Shown in pieces: positions 37,336 through 44,386 of a DNA stretch of 64,000 nucleotides. This DNA comes from Thiomonas sp. X19 (GTDB taxonomy: Bacteria > Pseudomonadota > Gammaproteobacteria > Burkholderiales > Burkholderiaceae_C): NCBI RefSeq assembly GCF_900089495.1, contig NZ_LT605203.1, positions 1,522,382 through 1,586,381 on the forward strand, in the 5' to 3' direction. Position 1 is the stretch's first letter, and each line of letters starts with the position of its first letter. The position numbers and the translations under genes are program-made. The notes under the pieces were generated by a model. That model was not told the DNA's origin. It worked only from the letters and a program-made list of their open reading frames with translations, and made no database searches.

Positions 37336-38154
37336 ATGCAATGCCTAGTTGATGGCAACGCCGTTCATGTCGAATACACCGAGCCGACGGTCATCGCGGG
37401 CGCTGCGGCGCCCATCGCCGTCGTGCTCTTGCATGGAGCGGCGAACGATCACCGTGCATGGTTGCCGGTTGCGCCGGGGCTGGTGCGGGCGGGGTATGCG
37501 GTGTATGCGCCCGACCTTCCCGCGCATGGCGGCAGCGGCGGGCCGCTTTGCACGGACGTGGCGCAAATGGCCGCTTGGGTGCTGAAGTTGTTGGACGCCT
37601 GCGGTCTGGAGCGCTGTGCACTGGCGGGGCACAGCATGGGTTCGCTGGTGGCGCTGCATGCGGCGGGGCTGGCGCCGCAGCGCATCGGCCATCTCGCGCT
37701 GGTGGGCACGGCATGGCCGATGCGGGTGGCGCCGGCTTTGCTGGATTTGGCGCAGAACCAGCCCGATGTCGCTTTGCGCAATATGGCTATGTGGTCGCAC
37801 AAGCAGCAGGACGGCCAGCCGCTGCAGCCCGAACTGGTGCAGCAAACCCTGGCGTTGATGCAGTCGGTGCAGGCTGGCTGCGCCCAGGGCAATGTGCTGG
37901 CCACCGATCTGGCCGCCTGCAACGCCTATGCCGACGCGCCGGACATGGCGCCGCGGGTGCGCGCGCCGGTGGCCTTCATCCTTGGCGAACACGACCGCAT
38001 GACGCCGCCGAAAGCCACGCAGCGCCTGCGTGAAGTCTTGCCGCAGGCCCGGGTGACGATCTTGGACGCCGGTCACGCACTGATGAGCGAAGCGCCGGCC
38101 GCCGTGGTGCAGGCCTTGGCCGCGTTGCTCGCGCAGGCTGCGGAGCAGCGCTGA
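37336..38154 (+). CDS. Alpha/beta-fold hydrolase
   Basis: A 272-residue alpha/beta hydrolase of the esterase/lipase group. The oxyanion segment VVLLHGAANDHRAW, the nucleophile elbow LAGHSMGSLVALHAAG, the acidic LGEHDRMTPP and the catalytic His in ILDAGHALMSEAP form a complete triad. No signal peptide is present, so it is cytoplasmic. The substrate cannot be told from sequence. It is a single-gene unit with a good AGGAG site, and it converges on the MFS gene. Confidence 0.9.
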   Translation: MQCLVDGNAVHVEYTEPTVIAGAAAPIAVVLLHGAANDHRAWLPVAPGLVRAGYAVYAPDLPAHGGSGGPLCTDVAQMAAWVLKLLDACGLERCALAGHSMGSLVALHAAGLAPQRIGHLALVGTAWPMRVAPALLDLAQNQPDVALRNMAMWSHKQQDGQPLQPELVQQTLALMQSVQAGCAQGNVLATDLAACNAYADAPDMAPRVRAPVAFILGEHDRMTPPKATQRLREVLPQARVTILDAGHALMSEAPAAVVQALAALLAQAAEQR

Positions 38155-38210
38155 TTCACGGTGGGGGTTGCGCGAGAGGGCAGGTCACAACCCACCCGGC
38201 TCGCGTCGTT

Positions 38211-38220
38211 CCCCCCCCCC
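38211..38220. repeat. Homopolymer tract of ten C
   Basis: A run of ten cytosines, embedded in a longer C-rich stretch, lies between the convergent hydrolase and MFS genes. It is outside both coding regions. Such tracts can slip during replication, or their length can be misread in sequencing. Confidence 0.8.
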
Positions 38221-38250
38221 GCACCCCTCCCGCACCCAAGCCGCAAACCT

Positions 38251-39468
38251 TCAGCCTGCCGCCGCCTTGCCCGGATTCCATCCCACATGCAGCACCAGGG
38301 CCAGGGCCGAGAACGCGGCGCCGGTGAGCACCACGGCGGGCCAGCCGCCCAGCGCCCAGGCGTGGCTGGCGGCGAAGGTGCCGGCGGCGCCGCCGATGAA
38401 GTATTGCGTCATGTACACCGCGTTGATGCGGCTGCGCGAGGCGGCGTCGAGCGCGTAGATGCGGGTCTGGTTGGCGATTTGCGCGCCTTGCACCCCGGCG
38501 TCCAGCACCACCACGCCCAGCACCAGCCAGATCAGGCCGTGGCCGCCGAAGGCGAACAGCGCCCAGGCCGCGAGCACGCACACCAGCGCCACCAGCAGCA
38601 CGCGGCGCGGACCGCCAGGGTGGTCGGAATGGCGGCCTGAAACCGGGGCGACCAAGGCACCGGTCAGCCCCAGAATGCCGAACAGGCCGGCCGCCGCAGG
38701 CCCAAGACCATATGCCGGGCTGCCCAGCAGCGGCGTGAGCCCCACCCAGAACACACTGAAGGCGCCGAAGAACAGGCCGCCGGTGACGCCGGCCGCGCGC
38801 AGCTCGGCATGCTTGCGGAACTGGCCGAGGGTGGACGCCACCAGATGGCCATAGCTTTGCGCCGAGGCGTCGTTCGCCGGCAGGCGCGGCAGGGTGCGCC
38901 ACAGCATGACGAGCGATGCGGCGTTGAGCAGAGCCGCCAGCGCGAAGACGGCACGCCAGCCAAGGGCCTGGCCCACCAGCCCGCCCAGCACCCGGCCACC
39001 GAGGATGCCCACCAGCAGGCCGCTCATCACCAGGCCCACGGCGCGGCCGCGCTGCTGCGGCGGCGCCAGGTGGGCCACCAGCGGCACGATTTGCTGCGCG
39101 ACGGACGCCATCAGCCCCACGCCGAGGCTGGCCGCTGCCAGCAGCGCGATATTGGGCGCTGCCGAGGCCAGCAGCAGCATGAACACCAGCGCCGCCCCCA
39201 TGCCGAGAATGACGCGGTGGCGAGGGTAGCGGTCGCCCAGCGGCCCCAGCCCGATGAGCCCGCAGGCGAAGCCCACCTGCGTGGCGGTGGGAATGGCGGC
39301 AATGCCGGCCACCGTGGTGCGGAAGGACAGCGCCAGTTGCTCCAGCAGCGGTTGCACGTAATAGATATTGGCCACGGCCACGCCGCAGGCCAGGGCCATG
39401 AGGGGCAGGAACAGGCGGGGCAATTCCGGGCTATGGGGCGTGGCTTGGGCGAGGGATGGAGACGACAT
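38251..39468 (-). CDS. MFS transporter
   Basis: A 405-residue major facilitator with about 12 transmembrane helices. The N-terminal half shows MALACGVAVANIYYVQPLLEQLA, a pattern common in the DHA1-type drug/solute exporters of the YtbD/NepI neighbourhood. The loop between TM2 and TM3 carries GLGPLGDRYPRHRVI, the MFS motif A region. The substrate is unknown. The ATG at 39468 (MSSPSLAQ) was preferred; the in-frame stretch upstream is not hydrophobic or conserved. Confidence 0.9.
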   Translation of the reverse strand: MSSPSLAQATPHSPELPRLFLPLMALACGVAVANIYYVQPLLEQLALSFRTTVAGIAAIPTATQVGFACGLIGLGPLGDRYPRHRVILGMGAALVFMLLLASAAPNIALLAAASLGVGLMASVAQQIVPLVAHLAPPQQRGRAVGLVMSGLLVGILGGRVLGGLVGQALGWRAVFALAALLNAASLVMLWRTLPRLPANDASAQSYGHLVASTLGQFRKHAELRAAGVTGGLFFGAFSVFWVGLTPLLGSPAYGLGPAAAGLFGILGLTGALVAPVSGRHSDHPGGPRRVLLVALVCVLAAWALFAFGGHGLIWLVLGVVVLDAGVQGAQIANQTRIYALDAASRSRINAVYMTQYFIGGAAGTFAASHAWALGGWPAVVLTGAAFSALALVLHVGWNPGKAAAG

Positions 39469-39628
39469 GGATCTTGGGGCAGCGACAGGCAGGTGCTTGG
39501 CGGCGATGGCAAAGGGCCGATGGGCGCCAGGCGATGGGTATCGATCAGTGGGCTTCAAACGCAACCGGCGGGTGAACGCGGAACGGTACGTCGATCAGCC
39601 TAGCGCCCGGGCTGAGTGTGAGCAGATG

Positions 39629-41797
39629 TCAATCCGAATTCCCCGCCTCTCCGGGGAGATGCAGATCGCGCGCCACGCGTTGGTCGATTTGCCCCACCAA
39701 CGCGGCTTCGACACCGATCAGGTTCAGGCGGCGCAGCAGCGGGTCGGGCGTCGTGTCCGCTTCGGGCGTGATGGAACCGGGCACAGGGTTGGCGTGCGGG
39801 GGCACGGGCATCGCCACAAGTGTTGGCGCGGCCTTCAAACCGAGCTGCTGCAGCACCCAGGCGCGGGTCGGCGCAATCAGGGTTTCGATCGCCTCCGGGC
39901 TCAGGCGCCGGGCGCGGCGCGCGCGCAGCACGCGCATGGACGCCAGGTGGGCCGCGAGCAGGTAGCTGTGGGTGATGAGCCGCGCCAGCTCGCGCAGGGC
40001 GCGGCGCTTGGCGACAGGCTCTTCCAGCATGCGGCTGTACAGCCCGGTCATGGAAGCCAGGGCGTCGAACAGGCGCTTGCGGGCGATGCGAAAGGCGCCT
40101 TCGTCCTGCTGCTGCGCTTCGAGCACCGCCAGGGCATAGTCGCGCTGCGCCTGCATCAGGCTGGAGAGCTGGCGCGGCACGTCCTGGTATTCCCAGCGCG
40201 GCAGCACATAGCTGAAGCCCCAGGCCAGGGTGGCGCCGATGACGGTGTCGATCAGGCGCTGGTCCACGAGAAAGCGAACGTCGCCTTCCAGCAGTCGCGC
40301 CAGCAGCAGCGACAGCACGCTGGCCGCCATGGCGGTGAAGCGGTAGTTGGTGGTGACGAAGGTGCGGGCGAAGGTCAGCGCCAGGAATAGCGCGGCGAGC
40401 AAGGCGGCCAGGCCCAGGTGCAGGTCGAGCAGCACGGCGGTGAACAGGCAGCCGAGCAGCGTACCCAGCAGCCGGTCTTTCAGGCGCTGGCGGGTGACGC
40501 CGTAATTGGGCCGCAGGATGACGGCGATGGTCAGCAAAATCCAGTAATCGTGCGCCTGATGCACGAACAGGCTGCGCGCCACCACCAGCCCGCACAGCAG
40601 CGCCAGCCCCAGACGCATGGCGTGGCGGAAGATGGGAGAGCCCCAACGCAAATGGGCGCGGATCTGGCGTGGGTCGTAGCGCCAGGTGCTGACGAAGGGG
40701 CGCAGGTCTGGCAGGGACGGGAGCGCGCCGCCGTCGCGCGCCGCGTAAGTGGTTTGAAGGGTGGCGACGAGGGCGTCGATCTCGCGCTGGGTGTTGAGCA
40801 GCGAGGCCAGCGCGGAGCGCGCATGCGCCAGTTCGGCTGTGTTGCTTCGCGCCAGTGTCGACGCTTGTTGCTCCGCCGGTGCCCAGCGCATGGCGTCCAG
40901 CGGCCGGGCTTCATTGCGACGGCTGTGCAGCATGGCCAGGGCCAGGGCGGAGAGCGCGTCGGCCGTTTGCAGCGTGCCGGCCTGCAGTGTGTCCAGCACC
41001 TCGGTGCCCTCGAACTGGCTGCGCAGCAGGGCGGAGTCGGTCTGCGCCGCGAGCTGCGCCTCGAACAGATCGAGGGACTCCAGCAGCATGCGCGTCCAGA
41101 GCGCATCGCTCGGCTTCCTGCCTTCGCGCAGCACCAGATCGCGTGCCGATTGCAGGGCGTCGTTCACCGCGCCTTGCAGCACGGCGGCGCGGCCGTAGGC
41201 TTCGTCCTCGGCCATCTGCCTGGCGTAGAACTGGCTTTGCCAGCGCATGTAGGCGGCCAGCGCGTCCAGCACTTCGGCCAGCGCCTGCTGCTTGGTGCGG
41301 CTTTGCAAGATGCGGCCGAGCGCCAGCGCATAGACGGTGAACAGCAAGCCGCCCAGCACGAACAGCGCCACGCCCAGCAGCAAGGTGTGCAGGTTGGGCG
41401 CCGGCGGCACCCCGAGCGTGATGACGGTGATGAACAGCAGGCTGAAGCTCAACGCCAGCGCCCGCTTGCCCCACAGGCTCACCAGCCCGGCGCCGAAGCC
41501 CAGCAGCGGCACCAGCAGCAACTCAACCCAGGGATGGCCGACGCTGGCCCACACCAGCAAGAAGCACAAGGCACTGCCAAAGGTGGAAAACAGCAACTCG
41601 AAAGCCTTGACCCGCATGGGCGCCGGATTGTCGGCAAAACAGATGGTGAGCGCCCCGGTGCCCAACAGCACCGCCATCTGCATGCCGCCGGCGGCATAGC
41701 CCAGCAAGCTCAGCGCCAGAACGCCTGTGGCCGAGACCAGGCCGCTGGTGAAGTAGCGGCTGAAGACAACGCGACTGAGCAGGGGGATGGGGTTCAT
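39629..41797 (-). CDS. FUSC/YccS-family membrane protein
   Basis: A 722-residue protein with two blocks of transmembrane helices (about residues 10-170 and 385-520) separated by a cytoplasmic helical domain, the layout of the FUSC/YccS family. Those proteins are related to aromatic acid exporters of the AaeB type. The second block contains HDYWILLTIAVILRPNYGVTRQRLKDRLLGTLLG, a strongly conserved FUSC segment. The substrate is unknown and no periplasmic adaptor gene is nearby. The start at 41797 (MNPIPLLSR) is preferred to an ATG nine codons earlier. Confidence 0.9.
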   Translation of the reverse strand: MNPIPLLSRVVFSRYFTSGLVSATGVLALSLLGYAAGGMQMAVLLGTGALTICFADNPAPMRVKAFELLFSTFGSALCFLLVWASVGHPWVELLLVPLLGFGAGLVSLWGKRALALSFSLLFITVITLGVPPAPNLHTLLLGVALFVLGGLLFTVYALALGRILQSRTKQQALAEVLDALAAYMRWQSQFYARQMAEDEAYGRAAVLQGAVNDALQSARDLVLREGRKPSDALWTRMLLESLDLFEAQLAAQTDSALLRSQFEGTEVLDTLQAGTLQTADALSALALAMLHSRRNEARPLDAMRWAPAEQQASTLARSNTAELAHARSALASLLNTQREIDALVATLQTTYAARDGGALPSLPDLRPFVSTWRYDPRQIRAHLRWGSPIFRHAMRLGLALLCGLVVARSLFVHQAHDYWILLTIAVILRPNYGVTRQRLKDRLLGTLLGCLFTAVLLDLHLGLAALLAALFLALTFARTFVTTNYRFTAMAASVLSLLLARLLEGDVRFLVDQRLIDTVIGATLAWGFSYVLPRWEYQDVPRQLSSLMQAQRDYALAVLEAQQQDEGAFRIARKRLFDALASMTGLYSRMLEEPVAKRRALRELARLITHSYLLAAHLASMRVLRARRARRLSPEAIETLIAPTRAWVLQQLGLKAAPTLVAMPVPPHANPVPGSITPEADTTPDPLLRRLNLIGVEAALVGQIDQRVARDLHLPGEAGNSD

Positions 41798-41834
41798 GCG
41801 GCCAAGCATTTTGGCATGGCCCAAAGCTTGGGAT

Positions 41835-42222
41835 CTATCCGTCGATCGTATGGATGGTCAATGACACCTTGCGGAAAGCGAGGATGGCGGCCGCAAGGTG
41901 GTTGAGCGCGAGGAAGCCGCGTTCAAGCTTGTCGTCGCGCACGAACCGTTTACGCAAGCGGTTGAACCCGCCATGGCAGGCCTCGCCCCCCAGCGCCTGG
42001 CTTGCTTCTTTGGATCGCGCCGTTTGAGATCGGCCGCTTTGCGGCGGTCGACGACATGCGGGCGGTCGCCATGCGCCATGAGGGTGGCATGCGCGGGCTT
42101 GCCGCGGTCGCCGGCGTCGGCACACAGGGGCTTGCTGCGCCGCTGCGGTGCGGGCTGGTGGTGGCGCGCAGCATGTTCGCGCACCTCGGCGTCGATCGTG
42201 GAGTTGAAGAACATGGCGCGGG
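41835..42222 (-). pseudogene. Remnant of an IS4/IS5-superfamily transposase (C-terminal part)
   Basis: Only the C-terminal part of a DDE transposase remains. One frame reads CADAGDRGKPAHATLMAHG...PHVVDRRKAADLKRRDPKK. The reading then shifts near 41992 into CHGGFNRLRKRFVRDDKLERGFLALNHLAAAILAFRKV, which ends at 41835. Both pieces match the end of one IS family in which these segments are contiguous. The N-terminal catalytic part is absent and the shift breaks the frame, so the element is dead. It abuts the broken GGDEF gene and may have helped to disrupt it. Confidence 0.75.
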
Positions 42223-42930
42223 CCGCGGCCCGCGGCTTTGGCCGCATACAGCGCAACGTCGGCGCAGCGCATCAATGCGTCGCGCGTCACGCCGTGTTGC
42301 GGGCTGAGCGTGCCCGCGCTGGCATCCACCCGATGTTCGCTGCCCTGCAGCCGCAAAGTATCATTGAATACCCCGGCAAGGATGCCGATCTCGTCAGCGC
42401 TGCGCACATCCACCCGAGTGCCGATGTCGCCTGCGGCGAGCTTGCGCGCACCCTGGGTCAGTTGTTCCAGCGGACCCAGGGTGCGCCGGATCTGCCATTG
42501 CGCGAACAGGGCGATGAACAACGGTGGCTGCCGCCACCAGCCCCAGCCGCAGCGGCCAACCCTGCCAGACGACCCGCAGACACGGGGTGTGCTGGACGAA
42601 GACCCAATCGGGTGTCCCGAACGCGCCGCGGAGAAACAGGCGGAAGCGGAAATCGGCTGGATCGGCAGGGGTGGCGCCGGACCCAGTGTGCGCGGCGGGG
42701 CGCGGCATGGCGCCTTCGCTCGCGCTGAAGAGGGTCTGCCCCTGCGCGTTCAGCACGCGCCAGGAACTGTTGTCCAGGGCGTCGGCGACTGGAGCCCAAA
42801 GAAACGGTGGATTCATGGCAGCGATCCAGCGCGCCCATTCTTGCTCACGGATGCTCAGGAGCACTTCGGCCGACTGTTTCGGCGTCTGAATGCACGGAGT
42901 TCCACGGCGCGGTCTGCGCCAGACTGCTGC
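42223..42930 (-). pseudogene. Broken HAMP-GGDEF (diguanylate cyclase-like) gene
   Basis: Minus-strand pieces of one gene. A sensor segment (LLSIREQEWARWIAAMNP to WPLRLGLVAAATV) is open until about 42520. There a one-base shift moves the reading into LFIALFAQWQIRRTLGPLEQLTQGARKLAAGD, a transmembrane end plus HAMP linker. After FNDTLRLQG the sequence jumps directly to SPQHGVTRDALMRCADVALYAAKAAGRG, the last part of a GGDEF domain. The catalytic GGDEF loop and about 120 residues are therefore missing. The remnant then runs into transposase sequence. No functional product is expected. Confidence 0.8.
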
Positions 42931-43172
42931 ATCACAGCGGGTGCGGTCGACCCCGCATGCTGAGCGGCCACAGACCTACGCAAAGAAGCAAAGACATTCG
43001 TGCAAGACCGCACATTTCTTAAAAATAAATCTTTCGTTTCCACGACCTTCCGACTTGTCCGTTTCGGGCAACTTCATGCTTGGCGCCAGGGGTTGTTGAC
43101 GCTCTTTCTGTGCCCGTTGCGTCCTGACTGGCCACCGGTTCGCGCCGTTCGTGGCCGATCGGTTGGCCGACT
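42931..43172. other. Non-coding stretch with an AT-rich island
   Basis: No gene is supported between the broken GGDEF gene and ureD. A short AT-rich island (about 43013-43045, containing TTAAAAATAAATC) stands out against the high-GC background. It may be an old promoter of the broken gene or a scar of an insertion. The urease structural genes expected after ureD are absent. Confidence 0.5.
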
Positions 43173-44072
43173 TCACGTTGCCCACACCCGGGGTGGGCAG
43201 GGCGGCAGATTCCAGGCGATGTGGCGCCACGCTGCCCACACCTCGCGCAGCAGCGCCGCCACGGGCTCGATGCGGTCGGCCAGCACGCGCAGCACCACCA
43301 CTTGCGCATGAGGCGCGGTGGCCCCGGCTGGCAGTGCAGCCGGCTGGGCTTGCGCGAGCTGGCGCGCAGCGTCCAGCAGGGCGTCGCGGCGCTGCGGGAC
43401 GATGGGGCTGCCGGCGGCGAAGAACAAGGTGCCCAGGGCTTCGCGCCCGCTCAAACCGCCCGGGCTTTGCAGTAAAATCGCGTCGGCAGCGGCGATGCGC
43501 CCGCGCTCCAGCCACACGCCCGGCAGTTCCAGGTGCTGCACCATCTGCCCTTGCTGGAAGGGTTTGCCGGCGGCGGGCAGACCCAGGGCCAGCATGTCCC
43601 AGCCGAACATCTCGGCCCCCGCATCCAGTGTGAACACGGCGCGATTTTCCGCCAGGCAGGCATCGAACGCCAGGGTTTCCAGCGGCAACCATTCCAGCCG
43701 TCCGCCCGCACGCACACACGCCTGGACTTGCTGCACCGCCGGCTGGCCCAGGCTGCGGTAGAAGCGGGTGGCCCCCGGCGTGGTGACGAGTGCATGCGCC
43801 TGTGCTTGCACGCGCAGATCGATGTCGATGCGGTCGCCGCCCACCAGGCCGCCGGGCGGATGCACCAGCACATGATGGCAAACCCCCGGCCCTTCGGGAT
43901 ACAGCGCCGCCAGCACCCGCACCGCGCCACGGTGTTGCGCGTGGCCGTTGCAGCGCCCAAGCGTGGCGGTGTAGCGCAGGCCGAGGCTGGAAGCCCAGAC
44001 GGCGGCGGCTGGGCCCGGCTGTTGCGCGGCCGGATGGACTTGGGGAAGTGGCGCGGGTGGCTTGGCGGACAT
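43173..44072 (-). CDS. ureD: Urease accessory protein UreD, isolated
   Basis: A 299-residue UreD/UreH-family protein, part of the nickel-insertion chaperone complex of urease. The LVHPPGGLVGGDRIDIDLRV segment, TPGATRFYRS, LEWLPLETLAFDA, FGWDMLALGLPAAG and the C-terminal WNLPPCPPRVWAT are all typical. The gene looks intact with an ATG start. Normally it heads ureDABCEFG, but here no ureABC or other ure gene follows or precedes. It may be a leftover of a lost cluster, or the rest may be elsewhere in the genome. Confidence 0.9.
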   Translation of the reverse strand: MSAKPPAPLPQVHPAAQQPGPAAAVWASSLGLRYTATLGRCNGHAQHRGAVRVLAALYPEGPGVCHHVLVHPPGGLVGGDRIDIDLRVQAQAHALVTTPGATRFYRSLGQPAVQQVQACVRAGGRLEWLPLETLAFDACLAENRAVFTLDAGAEMFGWDMLALGLPAAGKPFQQGQMVQHLELPGVWLERGRIAAADAILLQSPGGLSGREALGTLFFAAGSPIVPQRRDALLDAARQLAQAQPAALPAGATAPHAQVVVLRVLADRIEPVAALLREVWAAWRHIAWNLPPCPPRVWAT

Positions 44073-44386
44073 GGGCGATGGCTGCGGGCTGAATCAGCCC
44101 CGGGCTTGCAGGAATCTCTGGTCAAGGGCCGGGCTTCAGGGGCCAGGACTGTGGCTCGTGCGGCGAGGCGACAGGGTTTGAAATCGGGCTGGTGCAGGGC
44201 CATGATCGCACAGGCCGACGCCGGGCTTTAACAAACTGTGACTTTCGTGAACCAGTTCACGCTGCCCTGCATTTCCTTCGACAAGCGGGATGATTCGCCG
44301 TCGGATCGTCCCCATAATGGAAACCACCAACACCGAGCCTTCGCCGCATCCTGCCGCAAGGGCGAACAGCCCACTCACCGAGATTC
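44073..44386. other. Intergenic region between divergent ureD and GGDEF genes
   Basis: These 314 bp hold no convincing gene. A perfect dyad, CGTGAAC-CA-GTTCACG, lies at 44246-44261 and looks like a regulator operator. CATAAT at 44313-44318 on the plus strand is a possible -10 for the GGDEF gene. I found no match to the sigma-54 or NtrC-type sites often found before urease genes. Confidence 0.45.
44246..44261. promoter_or_regulatory. Candidate operator dyad CGTGAAC-N2-GTTCACG
   Basis: A perfect 7-bp inverted repeat with a 2-bp spacer, placed 174 bp from ureD and 126 bp from the GGDEF gene start. The form is typical of a dimeric helix-turn-helix regulator site; the regulator is unknown. Confidence 0.4.
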
